This document shows, piece after piece, positions 1 through 6,680 of a stretch of 10,909 nucleotides of DNA (positions are counted from its first letter, which is position 1; every line of letters begins with the position of its first letter). The stretch is from Gammaproteobacteria bacterium (GTDB lineage: Bacteria; Pseudomonadota; Gammaproteobacteria; Thiohalorhabdales; Thiohalorhabdaceae). The translations under genes and the position numbers were made by a program. The DNA is taken from contig JAHEOG010000193.1 in assembly GCA_018609925.1 (NCBI GenBank), forward strand, positions 1-10,909, read 5' to 3'. The notes beneath the pieces were generated by a model, which saw nothing but the letters and a program-made list of their open reading frames with translations, did no database searches and had not been told where the DNA came from.

Positions 1-1317
1 TACGGCAGCGGCGTGGGCGAGAACACCGTCACCAGCGCCATCGAGGGCGCCTGGACGCCCGAGCCCACGCGCTGGGACACGGGCTACTTCGACATGCTGT
101 TCAAGTACGAGTGGGAGCTGGCCAAGAGTCCCGCCGGCCACTACCAGTGGCACCCGAAGCATACCGAAGAGCAGGACATGGTCCCCGATGCCCACAACCC
201 GTCCAAGGAGCATCCGCCGATGATGCTCACGACGGATGTGTCCCTAAAAGTGGATCCCGAATTCGCCAGGATCTCGAAGCGCTTCCACGAGCATCCGGAG
301 GAGCTCGAGGACGCGTTCGCCCGGGCGTGGTTCAAGCTGCTCCACCGCGACATGGGGCCCAAGTCCCGTTACCTCGGCCCGGAGGTACCGGAGGAGGACC
401 TGATCTGGCAGGACCCGGTGCCGCCTGTGGACCATGAGCTCATCGATGACGGGGACATCGCCGAGCTCAAGAAGAGGCTGCTCGACTCCGGCCTGTCGAT
501 CCCGGAGCTTGTCGCCACCGCGTGGGGCTCGGCGTCGACCTTCCGGAGCTCCGACAAGCGCGGCGGTGCCAACGGGGCGCGCATCCGGCTCGCACCGCAG
601 AAGGACTGGCCGGTCAATGAGCCGCAGAAGCTAGCCAAGGTGTTGGACACCCTGGAGGGCGTGCAGAGGGCCTTCAACGACGCCCGGTCCGACAACAAGC
701 GGGTCTCGCTGGCCGATCTGATCGTCCTCGGAGGCAACGCCGCCGTGGAGGAAGCCGCCCGGAAGGCCGGGACCGAGCTCGAGATCCCGTTCTACCCGGG
801 ACGCACCGATGCCTCGCAGGAGTGGACCGACGCGGAGTCCTTCGAGCCGCTGGAGCCGCAGGCGGACGGGTTCCGGAACTTCCGGAAGGCCCGCTTCACC
901 ATGGCCCCTGAGGAGATGCTGCTCGACCGGGCGCAGCTGCTGGGGCTGACGGCGCCGGAGATGACGGTTCTGATCGGCGGGATGCGGATGCTGAACGCCA
1001 ACGTAGGCGGCTCGCAGCACGGGGTCTTCACTGACCACCCGGGGACCCTGTCGAACGACTTCTTCGTGAACCTCGTCGATATGGGCAATGAGTGGGTGCC
1101 CACCTCGGAGGAAGAGGAGGAGTTCGAGATCCGCGATCGCCAAACCGGCGAGTTGAAGTGGACGGGAACCCGGGTCGATCTGGTTTTCGGCTCCAACTCC
1201 CAGCTCCGTGCCATCTCCGAGGTCTACGCCCAGTACGATGCGCAGGCGAAGTTTGCTCGCGACTTCGCGGCCGCGTGGAACAAGGTGATGAATGCGGACC
1301 GCTACGACATTGTCTGA
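1..1317 (+). CDS. katG: Catalase-peroxidase KatG, C-terminal part (5' end outside window)
   Basis: Bifunctional heme enzyme that removes hydrogen peroxide by catalase and peroxidase reactions. The reading frame is open from base 1, so the start lies upstream; 438 residues are visible against about 720-740 in the family, and the distal and proximal heme residues (Trp-Arg-His and the GGHTFG histidine) are in the missing part. What is visible matches the family closely: the heme-access loop with a Thr-Ser-x-Ile-Glu motif whose serine (bases 34-36) corresponds to Ser315 of M. tuberculosis KatG, the WELTKSPAG-like block (WELAKSPAGHYQW), the proximal aspartate in TTDVSL (235-237), the mobile arginine in LHRDMGP (residue 116 of the fragment, Arg418 equivalent, at the expected 37-residue spacing from that aspartate), then RYLGP, SDKRGGANGARIRL, PGRTDASQE, NDFFVNL and RVDLVFGSNS of the C-terminal peroxidase-like domain. 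It ends with TGA at 1315-1317. An acidic EEEEEFEI stretch near the end is unusual. No frameshift is seen. Confidence 0.97.
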   Translation, partial: YGSGVGENTVTSAIEGAWTPEPTRWDTGYFDMLFKYEWELAKSPAGHYQWHPKHTEEQDMVPDAHNPSKEHPPMMLTTDVSLKVDPEFARISKRFHEHPEELEDAFARAWFKLLHRDMGPKSRYLGPEVPEEDLIWQDPVPPVDHELIDDGDIAELKKRLLDSGLSIPELVATAWGSASTFRSSDKRGGANGARIRLAPQKDWPVNEPQKLAKVLDTLEGVQRAFNDARSDNKRVSLADLIVLGGNAAVEEAARKAGTELEIPFYPGRTDASQEWTDAESFEPLEPQADGFRNFRKARFTMAPEEMLLDRAQLLGLTAPEMTVLIGGMRMLNANVGGSQHGVFTDHPGTLSNDFFVNLVDMGNEWVPTSEEEEEFEIRDRQTGELKWTGTRVDLVFGSNSQLRAISEVYAQYDAQAKFARDFAAAWNKVMNADRYDIV

Positions 1318-1364
1318 GACCGGTCCCATGGGCACCGGGTGCGGCGGTGATCCGTTCGCGCCCG

Positions 1365-1392
1365 GCGCCCCCGGTCGGGGCTAGGCCCTTTT
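1365..1392 (+). terminator. Possible weak terminator after katG
   Basis: About 50 bp after the katG stop, the sequence GCGCCCCCGGTCGGGGC can fold into a GC-rich hairpin (CCCCG paired with CGGGG, two-base loop), followed 7 bases later by four Ts. The T tract is short and interrupted by CCC, so this is only a candidate. Confidence 0.25.
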
Positions 1393-1461
1393 GGGGAGGC
1401 ATAGCCGACAGGTCCTTCCGGACGGACCGAAGCCTCGGGAATCCCTGGGGCCGGTTAACGC

Positions 1462-1577
1462 TTAATCGGTACCGTATACCCCCTGGTCGCAGATCCGCCG
1501 GGCGTAGTGGGGACAGAGACAGATGGACCATTCGGGGGTAGCTCGCCGGCCCAGTGCGGGCAATAGAGGTCCTCCAG
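1462..1577 (-). pseudogene. Possible decayed zinc-ribbon peptide
   Basis: On the minus strand two adjacent frames together read a peptide like LEDLYCPHWAGELPP followed, after a one-base frame change near 1540, by EWSICLCPHYARRICDQG and a TAA stop (1462-1464). The two CPH-x blocks about ten residues apart resemble the paired CPxC knuckles of small double-zinc-ribbon proteins, except that the second cysteine of each pair is replaced (Trp and Tyr, each one base from Cys). A TAG stop lies directly upstream of the CTG at 1575-1577 and no ATG start is present. If the resemblance is real this is a relic and cannot make a working protein; it may also be chance in GC-rich DNA. Confidence 0.22.
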
Positions 1578-1639
1578 CTAGTCCGCCAAGGGGTCCGGCG
1601 GGGCCTTCCCGGCGTGGGCGTGGCCCTTCCGCTGCGGGG

Positions 1640-1880
1640 GATTCCGGTCGTGGGTGGTACGGGGCATGGAGGACCTGCGGTTCGGGAAATCGTACCGGCC
1701 ACCGGGCCCTGGGGGACCTGCCCCGGTCGGGGTAGAGCTCGTCGAGCCGATCGGATAGCCCGTGGAGGGCGTTATCAAGCATCCGGCGAACGGTACGAAG
1801 CGGAGGGTCGGAAGGAACCCGGTCTTCCAGGGAGACGTAGCGGCAAACAGGGTTTCCCGAGGATTCTCGGTGGCCCGCAC
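1640..1880 (-). pseudogene. IS5-family transposase, N-terminal relic
   Basis: Minus-strand remnant of an IS5-family DDE transposase. A GTG start at 1878-1880 with a good Shine-Dalgarno sequence leads into RATENPRETLF, then a one-base insertion near 1843-1846 moves the frame to RYVSLEDRVPSDPPLRTVRR and MLDNALHGLSDRLDELYPDRG. From memory these match the conserved opening of IS5 transposases of the type YVSLEDRVPxDHPLRxIRRMVDxAL...LYxxxGRPSIPPEKLL. After about base 1712 the match fades; a weak QVLHAPY at about 1660-1680 may be what is left of LLQVLYxxRSERQL. Roughly 80 of some 350-450 expected residues remain, and the catalytic DDE triad is absent, so it is not functional. The rest of the element is not recognisable between here and katG. 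Confidence 0.6.
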
Positions 1881-1885
1881 GCCGG

Positions 1886-1893
1886 ATCTCCTT
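1886..1893 (-). promoter_or_regulatory. Ribosome binding site of the IS5 transposase relic
   Basis: Minus-strand AAGGAGAT lies just before the GTG at 1880, with a normal spacing of about six to seven bases. It is the main reason for placing the ancestral start there instead of at the internal ATG in the MLDNAL segment. Confidence 0.45.
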
Positions 1894-1991
1894 AAGGAGA
1901 GTGCGCGTGGGTGAAGGGTGTCAGAGTCGGGATTTTTCATCAGCCTGGCAAATTTGGCCTTGGGTTCCTGCGCATCGAAACGGACTGGGCG

Positions 1992-2909
1992 TCAAGCCAA
2001 AGCGCCCCTGTCCGGCGGTTCCCTGACCCGCTGGCGGGCCATCTCGCGGGTCAGCCAGAAACCGGCGGCGAGCAGCATGGCCCCGCCGACGATCACGGTG
2101 GGTGCCGGCACCTCCCCGAAGATCAGGTAGCCGAAGAAGGCCGCCACTATCGGCGAGACGATGATATCCACTAGGGCATACAGGTTGGCCTGCAGGCGCT
2201 TGAGGACCAGGGCGATGCCGAAGTAGGCGAAGCCGGTGGAGACCACCCCGAGGCACACGGCCCACAGCACCACCGGCAGGCTCACGCCCAGGGCCGGGTA
2301 GGAAACGGTGGTGGTTACCGCCCCGGGGCCGGCCAGCACCACCGCCGGCGACAGCAGGAGGGCCCCCACCAGCATGGACCAGGCGATGTCGCTACCGGCC
2401 TCGGTCTTACCCTCGTGGCGCATGTAGGTGACCATGGCCGCGTACACCGCGCCGTCGCACAGCGCCACCAGATTGCCCGCCATGTGCCCGCCGGCCAGCG
2501 GCTTGGCCACCACCAGCCCCGCCAGGGCCAGGGCGAAGATCCAGAGGTAGCTCGCCCGCGCCCGCTCACCGAGGAAGAGCCAGGAAAACAGGAAGGTGAA
2601 AAAGGGCGCCACCGACCAGAAGATCACCACGTTGGCGATGGGCGCGAGGGTCATGGCGAAGTTGAACACGCTGATCTGAGCGGCGATCAAGGCGCCGATG
2701 AGGACGGTGTCGGTGAGATTGCCCCGCGGAAACTGCAACCGCCGGCCGGTGGCCAGCGGCATGGTGGCCATCAGGAAGGCGGCGGCGCAGCCCAGGGCGT
2801 AGAAGTTCAGGGTCTGGATGGGGATGCGACCGTCGGTAAGCTTCACGAAAACCCCGATGGTGGCCTCGGAGAAAGTGATCAGGCCGAGCAGCAAAACGGT
2901 CTTCCACAT
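1992..2909 (-). CDS. EamA-family (DMT superfamily) permease
   Basis: A 305-residue inner-membrane protein with the ten-helix, two-repeat build of EamA/RhaT-like drug/metabolite transporters, which usually export amino acids or other metabolites; the substrate cannot be told. Helix 1 starts directly at MWKTVLLLGLITFSEATIG. The first EamA repeat covers about residues 5-131 and ends with the typical SWLFLGERA motif (about 109-118). The second covers about 145-293 and has the equivalent FFGYLIFGEVPAP. The C-terminus is short and basic (LTREMARQRVRE). The ATG at 2907-2909 is chosen because helix 1 begins there and length fits the family. The frame is open upstream to 3119, but that extension is proline/arginine-rich and unlike a protein. 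No clear Shine-Dalgarno precedes the ATG, so the start is slightly uncertain. It appears to be a single-gene unit with decayed mobile DNA on both sides. Confidence 0.9.
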   Translation of the reverse strand: MWKTVLLLGLITFSEATIGVFVKLTDGRIPIQTLNFYALGCAAAFLMATMPLATGRRLQFPRGNLTDTVLIGALIAAQISVFNFAMTLAPIANVVIFWSVAPFFTFLFSWLFLGERARASYLWIFALALAGLVVAKPLAGGHMAGNLVALCDGAVYAAMVTYMRHEGKTEAGSDIAWSMLVGALLLSPAVVLAGPGAVTTTVSYPALGVSLPVVLWAVCLGVVSTGFAYFGIALVLKRLQANLYALVDIIVSPIVAAFFGYLIFGEVPAPTVIVGGAMLLAAGFWLTREMARQRVREPPDRGALA

Positions 2910-3519
2910 AGGGGGCACGCCCGGGTTGTACGGTGGTTGGGTTGGCCGGTGGGATCCAACCCGAGGAGGGCAGCCCGGGTGCCGCGATGGCCCGACCGGG
3001 ACGGGAGCGATAAATCCTACCCGCCTGTGCCTGGGCCTACCTGATCGGCACCCTGCCCCCGAATCCCCAACCGGAGGCTGCCATGGCTTCTTGCCCGCAC
3101 ACCCATCTCGACTGGCCAACCCTGCTCCAGTAGTTGCCCCGGTCCGAGCAGTCCTCCACCGAGCTGGCGCGGTAGCTGGGCCTGGATCGGGGGATTGTTC
3201 CCTGGGCTCATGGGCCTAAGCCCCGACCAACTGGAGGAGGAACCCCACCACCATCACCACCAGGGCGAAAGCGGCTTCCCCGGCGCCTGCGTTTCACGGA
3301 GCGGACAGGCGGGAGCTTCAGGGTCTCCCCCTCCCTATCCGCCGCAAGCTTGCTAAACCCGGACTTAGCCAACAGGACCTTGCAGCTCCAAGGGAACTGG
3401 GGAAGGACATTAGCCAATCCGTCGCGGAATTCAGGGCCAGAAGGCACTGAAGGTCTCCAGGGAGGTGCCCCTTTCTTGCAGTCTGGACAAACTGAGATTC
3501 TCACTAAATAAGGTCGAAG
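2910..3519. other. Non-coding stretch between permease and IS3 relic
   Basis: About 610 bases without a credible intact gene. It should hold the promoter of the permease on the minus strand, but I cannot point to one. On the plus strand two short stretches look like degenerate helix-turn-helix protein segments: one after an ATG at 3083 (listed separately), and one ending in a TGA at 3448-3450 that contains RRKLAKPGLSQQDLAA, similar to the start of an XRE/Cro-type domain, followed by ELGKDISQSVAEFRARR. The second has no identifiable start. On the minus strand around 3215-3285 there is a 23-residue hydrophobic reading without a start codon. These may be scraps of former mobile or phage DNA. Confidence 0.4.
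3083..3220 (+). pseudogene. Possible decayed small helix-turn-helix protein
   Basis: An ATG at 3083 with GGAGG at 3073-3077 (five-base spacing) opens MASCPHTHLDWPTLLQ and then meets TAG at 3131. Reading through, LPRSEQSSTELAR is followed by a second TAG (3173-3175) and then LGLDRGIVPWAHG. If both TAGs are read as mutated CAG (Gln) codons, the stretch resembles a short DNA-binding protein with a W-x-x-LL start and an SSTELARQLGLDRG helix-turn-helix. No downstream continuation is recognisable. This is inference from motif resemblance; chance is a real alternative. Confidence 0.2.
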
Positions 3520-3530
3520 TCCTGGACACC
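3520..3530. repeat. IS3 relic, candidate terminal inverted repeat (right end of element)
   Basis: TCCTGGACACC; matches the reverse complement of 4596-4607 apart from one extra T there. It sits about 40 bases beyond the last transposase stop, as expected for an IS3 end. Confidence 0.42.
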
Positions 3531-3569
3531 AACTCCCACTATTGCCTTAGGCCGTTGCCGCTGGCTCAG

Positions 3570-4558
3570 CTAGGGCTGTCTCCCTAGCTTCCTACGGAGT
3601 CCGGGAATCGTGGCGCTGGAGTACTCAGCACCGGTATACCGCCGGGCAAAATCCGGCAGGGCCTGGCGCAGCTCTTCCACCGTGTCGAAGGTCTGCACCT
3701 GCCCAGCATTTGCTCCTTGAGCGTCCGGATGAACCGCTCGGCGAGGCCGTTGCCTCGGGGGCATAAGCGAAGCTGGAGCTGGACTCGATCCCGAGGAAAG
3801 CCAGCTCCTGCTGGAACCGGTCGCTGATGCACTGCGGGCCGTTGTCATGGCCCAGGGTCACCCCGCTCGCCATCCCCTGGTCCACGGTCCCGAAGCGGGC
3901 TCGCAGCACCTGGTAAATGGGCTCCAAGACCTCGAAGCGGGTGCCGGGCCGGGCGGCGTGAATACCCATACAGTCCGGGGCGTAGTGTTCCACGGCCACG
4001 AAGATGGTGGCTTGGCCCTCCAGGCGGGTCCAGACATTGGTGGCGTCGGTGCCCTGCCCATCACGTTGGGCGCCGCCGGGATGATGGTCCCCGTCGTGTA
4101 CCCGAGGGCCCTGCTCTCTGACGGCCCTGTGCGGCGCCTGAAGGCCGTATTCACGTATCAGGCGCCGGATCCGCTCCATGCCCACGGCGTAGCCTCGCGC
4201 CCGCAACCGAGCCCAGGCCTTGCGGTAGCCCTCGCCGCGCAGCTCCAGCGCCTCCATCTCGGCCAGGATGGATCCCATCACGGCCACCAGCTCAGCGTCC
4301 AACACCTGCGGCGGCGGGCCCGGACGCGACCGCTCCTCCGAGGAAGGACCCGATGATTGGCTCTCCAAAAAGTGCCGCGCCACTCCGAGAGCACAGCAGC
4401 CGTTTGCTCCGTCTCCCGGGCCAGCTCGTCCAGGGACTCACCCTGCAACAGCCGGAGCACCACCCCGACTCCGTTTCGCCCTTCTATAGGTTACGGGGCG
4501 GCGCGGCAGCGTCGACCTCCTGCTTGCGCTTGGCCGTCCACCGCTCCAATTCCGACAT
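3570..4558 (-). pseudogene. IS3-family transposase (orfA/orfB), multiply frameshifted
   Basis: Former DDE transposase with an N-terminal helix-turn-helix and an integrase-type (rve) catalytic domain. The ancestral start is ATG 4556-4558, preceded by AAGGAGGT with good spacing, giving MSELERWTAKRKQEV. About 50 bases carrying stops then interrupt before VVLRLLQGESLDELARE. A lost T in a T-run near 4370 shifts the frame into the part with the segment GEGYRKAWARLRARGY, which corresponds to the HTH_21 region before the catalytic core. The coiled-coil end of orfA appears deleted. Around 4055-4095 two small indels cancel out, scrambling about 13 residues (ancestral reading close to HDGTIIPAAPNVM) before GTDATNVWTR. 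Further one-base changes occur near 3754 (before GNGLAERFIRTLKEQML) and near 3702 (before VQTFDTVEELRQALPDFARR). The catalytic residues are all still encoded: Asp codon 4045-4047, Asp 3844-3846 (HDNGPQ) and Glu 3737-3739 (AERFIR), at the DD(35)E spacing of IS3. The C-terminus after ARRY is altered. Family call is secure; function is lost. Confidence 0.85.
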
Positions 4559-4595
4559 CCAAACCTCCTTGGATCACACTTCTACCTAATAAAGG

Positions 4596-4607
4596 GGTGT
4601 CCAAGGA
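4596..4607. repeat. IS3 relic, candidate terminal inverted repeat (left end of element)
   Basis: GGTGTCCAAGGA, reverse complement TCCTTGGACACC, partner of 3520-3530. It lies about 38 bases upstream of the ancestral transposase ATG, as expected for the leading end of an IS3 element. Confidence 0.42.
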
Positions 4608-4801
4608 ATAAAGGGGGCTCACCAAATGGCATCCACATGCCGCTCTTCGGCAGCTTCCCGATTTCGATCTTTCCGGGCTGCCGGGTTTTCATGGTCGGGA
4701 TCCTGTAATTGGATCTCCGAAGCCGACGAAGAGGTTCGGACGACCGACCCTTCCGAAAGTCGTAAGGCCCGATACCCACCACCCTAGGCGGGGGATTCCA
4801 A
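4608..4801. other. Short intergenic stretch between two insertion sequences
   Basis: About 190 bases between the IS3 relic and the IS1595 copy. A minus-strand reading through 4582-4782 (including MKTRQPGKIEIGKLPKSG) is open but has no recognisable family and no clear ribosome binding site. I treat it as non-coding. Confidence 0.4.
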
Positions 4802-4809
4802 TTAATCTA
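4802..4809. repeat. 8-bp target-site duplication, left copy
   Basis: TTAATCTA directly abuts the left end of the IS1595 element; the identical octamer is at 5690-5697. IS1595-family elements characteristically make 8-bp duplications. Confidence 0.93.
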
Positions 4810-4825
4810 GGGATCGGACCATCAG
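4810..4825. repeat. IS1595 left terminal inverted repeat
   Basis: GGGATCGGACCATCAG, an exact inverted match to 5674-5689. Shortly inside it a small hairpin, ACCCT-GTT-AGGGT (4831-4843), lies just before the transposase ATG. Confidence 0.95.
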
Positions 4826-4849
4826 GTAGGACCCTGTTAGGGTTTCCTG

Positions 4850-5677
4850 ATGGCTCAGAATCAGTCAGTTAAAGCGGGGCCGGGAAGTCACAATTCACCC
4901 CCGTCCCATGTGACACGGGGCAGTCGTCATATCACCTGCCCCAGCTGCGGCGCCCGAGGGAGCTACCGACTTGGAGACGGGCGCCGCAAGTGCCGTCGGT
5001 GTGGCAAGAAGTTCACCCCGCGGCGGCGAACCGGCAAGCTGGACGAGGCCACCTTGCGGGAGCTGGCCCGTCTGTTCTGGCTCATGGTGCCTGCCGAGCG
5101 GGTGGCGCGGGATCTGGGACTGAACCGCAAGACCGTCCAGGCGCATTTCCGCCGCCTGCGAGAGGCCATCGCCGAAGAAAGCCGGCAGGCCCTGGCCCAG
5201 ATCGGCGGCGAAGTCGAAGTGGACGAGTCCTACTTCGGCGGTGTCCGCAAGGGCAAACGGGGCCGCGGGGCCGCCGGCAAGATTCCGGTGTTCGGGCTGC
5301 TCAAGCGCGGCGGCGAGGTCCGGGTGGTGTTCCCCGAACGCGTTGACCGGGCCAACCTGCAAGGCGCCATCAAAAGCCACGTGCAGCCCCAATCCTGGGT
5401 CTATTCGGACAGCTTCCGAGCGTATGACCGCCTCGACGTGGAGGGCTTCCACCATGTTCGAATTGACCACGGCCAGGCCTTTGGCGATGGCCGGGCCCAC
5501 ATAAACGGGATCGAGAACTTCTGGTCCTTCGCCAAGCGCCGCCTCAAGCTTTACCACGGCGGCTACAAAAGAAACTTCCGGCTGTTCATGCGGGAGATGG
5601 AATTCCGGTTCAACCACCGGGGCAACCCCAACGTGGTTGAACACCTCTATCGCCTACTGAAAGCTGGTCCGGACTGA
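4850..5677 (+). CDS. IS1595-family transposase
   Basis: A 275-residue DDE transposase that would cut and join the ends of its own element. The order is: an N-terminal tail, a zinc ribbon (CPSC at residues 30-33 and CRRC at 48-51), a helix-turn-helix region (about 62-105, with RVARDLGLNRKTVQAHFRRL), and the ISXO2-like catalytic domain (about 120-270). Catalytic candidates are Asp125 in VEVDESYFGG, Asp187 in WVYSDSFRAY, and Glu222 within HINGIENFWSFAKRRL. It is full length for the family with no frameshift. The ATG at 4850 is the first start in frame and lies inside the element; the Shine-Dalgarno is weak (GTTAGGGTTTCCTG precedes it), which is common for transposases. The stop TGA (5675-5677) lies inside the right inverted repeat. 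Confidence 0.94.
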   Translation: MAQNQSVKAGPGSHNSPPSHVTRGSRHITCPSCGARGSYRLGDGRRKCRRCGKKFTPRRRTGKLDEATLRELARLFWLMVPAERVARDLGLNRKTVQAHFRRLREAIAEESRQALAQIGGEVEVDESYFGGVRKGKRGRGAAGKIPVFGLLKRGGEVRVVFPERVDRANLQGAIKSHVQPQSWVYSDSFRAYDRLDVEGFHHVRIDHGQAFGDGRAHINGIENFWSFAKRRLKLYHGGYKRNFRLFMREMEFRFNHRGNPNVVEHLYRLLKAGPD

Positions 5678-5689
5678 TGGTCCGATCCC
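5674..5689. repeat. IS1595 right terminal inverted repeat
   Basis: CTGATGGTCCGATCCC, the exact reverse complement of 4810-4825. It overlaps the last bases of the transposase gene, including its stop codon. Confidence 0.95.
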
Positions 5690-5697
5690 TTAATCTA
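5690..5697. repeat. 8-bp target-site duplication, right copy
   Basis: TTAATCTA, identical to 4802-4809, immediately after the right end of the IS1595 element. Confidence 0.93.
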
Positions 5698-5966
5698 AGG
5701 GAATGTTTCTACCACCGGGATGGCCTCTGTATATTGGTCATTTCGGGGACGGGGAAAACGGGGGGTAGTCACTGCACCGTCGCGGCGCCGATTAGCAACC
5801 TGTCTTGGCTTCGTAGCTCACCAAGGACAAATCGAGCAGGAATCCGTTGCGGCCCCTGCCGTCCAAAGGGCAATAGGCACCCACTTTTTACCGATTCGTT
5901 AAGGGGGACAACCCGGACGAGAGGCACTTCCGCGCCTCCCAGCCGCACAGAAATGGAGGACAAGGT
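5698..5966 (+). promoter_or_regulatory. Leader region of the SYLF gene
   Basis: Non-coding stretch between the IS1595 insertion and the SYLF gene, which must hold that gene's promoter unless transcription comes from the IS. A weak sigma-70-like pair is TTGCGG (5847-5852) and CAATAG (5871-5876) with 18-base spacing, too poor to trust. The ribosome binding site is clear: GGAGG at 5955-5959, seven bases before ATG 5967. No other gene is seen here. Confidence 0.4.
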
Positions 5967-6503
5967 ATGAGGGGCTACGGGCTCACACGTTTCGTTGCGA
6001 TCGGCTTGCTGGCCGCGATCGCCTTTCCGTTTTCCGATGCACTTGCCGACAAAACGCTCGAGGACAAGACAGAAGATGCGCGGACGAAGTTCATCGAGCG
6101 CGACCCGACCATGCAGGAAATGTTCGAGGACTCGTATGCCTACGTGCTGTTCCCCCGGGTGAAGAAGGGCGGAGCGGGCATCGGCGGCGCGCACGGCAAG
6201 GGGCTCGTGTACCGCGACGGCCGGAAGGTGGCCCGCAGCAGCCTGTCTCAGGCCACGATCGGATTCCAATTGGGCGGCAAGGTCTTTTCCGAGGTGATCT
6301 TCTTTGAGGACGCCGAGGCCTTCGAGGACTTCCAGGAGGGCGACTTCGAGCTAAGTGCCCAGGCCTCAGCGGTCGCCGCCAAAGAAGGCGTCGCCGCCAA
6401 CGCCCGCTACCGACACGGCGTTGCCATATTCACCATGAGTCAGGGCGGCCTCATGTACGAGGCATCGGTCGGCGGCCAGAAGTTCACCTACAACGCCCTT
6501 TGA
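5967..6503 (+). CDS. Exported SYLF-domain (Ysc84-like) protein
   Basis: A 178-residue protein with a clear Sec signal peptide (MRGYGLTRF, hydrophobic core to about residue 22, cleavage probably after ALA at 25-27, leaving DKTLEDK). There is no lipobox cysteine, so a soluble periplasmic protein is expected. From about residue 45 to the end it is a SYLF/Ysc84 domain: DSYAYVLFPRVKKGGAGIGGAHGKG in the first half, then IGFQLGGK, VIFFEDAEAFEDFQ, and the typical ending MYEASVGGQKFTYNAL. In eukaryotes the SYLF domain binds lipids and actin; the bacterial secreted versions are of unknown role, possibly envelope-associated lipid binding. Length fits the bacterial family. The start is set by GGAGG at 5955-5959 and by the signal peptide. 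It stands alone and is convergent with the diguanylate cyclase gene. Confidence 0.92.
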   Translation: MRGYGLTRFVAIGLLAAIAFPFSDALADKTLEDKTEDARTKFIERDPTMQEMFEDSYAYVLFPRVKKGGAGIGGAHGKGLVYRDGRKVARSSLSQATIGFQLGGKVFSEVIFFEDAEAFEDFQEGDFELSAQASAVAAKEGVAANARYRHGVAIFTMSQGGLMYEASVGGQKFTYNAL

Positions 6504-6680
6504 ACCCAGGGCGGATTGGCTACCCGGGCGGCTCACGCCCCTCCCCCCCGACGGTTCGGGAACATCCTATTTTCTGGCGCTTCACGATTCCGTGTGGGTA
6601 ACCCCGTCCAACACCCCGAGGTAACCGATGCGTGATTCCGACCTCTACACCTGCCTTCTGCCCCAGCGTCACGCCCGTGG
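6504..6680. other. Convergent intergenic region
   Basis: The stops of the SYLF gene (plus) and the diguanylate cyclase (minus) face each other across this 177-base gap. A short hairpin GGGCG-GCTCA-CGCCC (6526-6540) follows the SYLF stop but is not followed by Ts, so I do not call it a terminator with confidence. No other feature is seen. Confidence 0.3.

Larger units (their letters stand above)
3520..4607 (-). mobile_element. IS3-family insertion sequence, degenerate
   Basis: The element is defined by a broken IS3-type transposase (3570-4558, minus) and a candidate pair of terminal inverted repeats: TCCTGGACACC at 3520-3530 and, reverse-complemented, TCCTTGGACACC at 4596-4607, differing by one base in length. 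This gives about 1.09 kb, shorter than the 1.2-1.4 kb usual for IS3 elements, in keeping with internal loss seen in the transposase. No convincing target duplication flanks these ends. It cannot transpose by itself. Confidence 0.6.
4810..5689 (+). mobile_element. Complete IS1595-family insertion sequence (880 bp)
   Basis: The element is bounded by perfect 16-bp terminal inverted repeats starting with GGG (4810-4825 and 5674-5689), flanked by a perfect 8-bp direct repeat, and carries one uninterrupted transposase gene filling most of its length. Size, GG start of the ends, 8-bp duplication and transposase type all fit IS1595. Perfect ends, perfect duplication and an intact gene point to a recent, probably still mobile insertion. 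Before insertion the target read continuously across CCAA-TTAATCTA-AGGG, in non-coding DNA. Confidence 0.95.

Noticed and set aside
2910..3119. N-terminal extension of the permease frame up to 3119
   Set aside because: The extra 70 residues are Pro/Arg/Gly-rich with no family match; the first membrane helix and family length both point to ATG 2909.
3210..3290. Hydrophobic minus-strand reading (ALVVMVVGFLLQLVG) that could be a membrane segment
   Set aside because: It has no start codon, is only about 25 residues long, and its plus strand is a CCA/CAC low-complexity run that explains the hydrophobic codons.
4895..5644. Minus-strand open frame across the IS1595 transposase
   Set aside because: Antisense shadow of the transposase, which has all family motifs on the plus strand.
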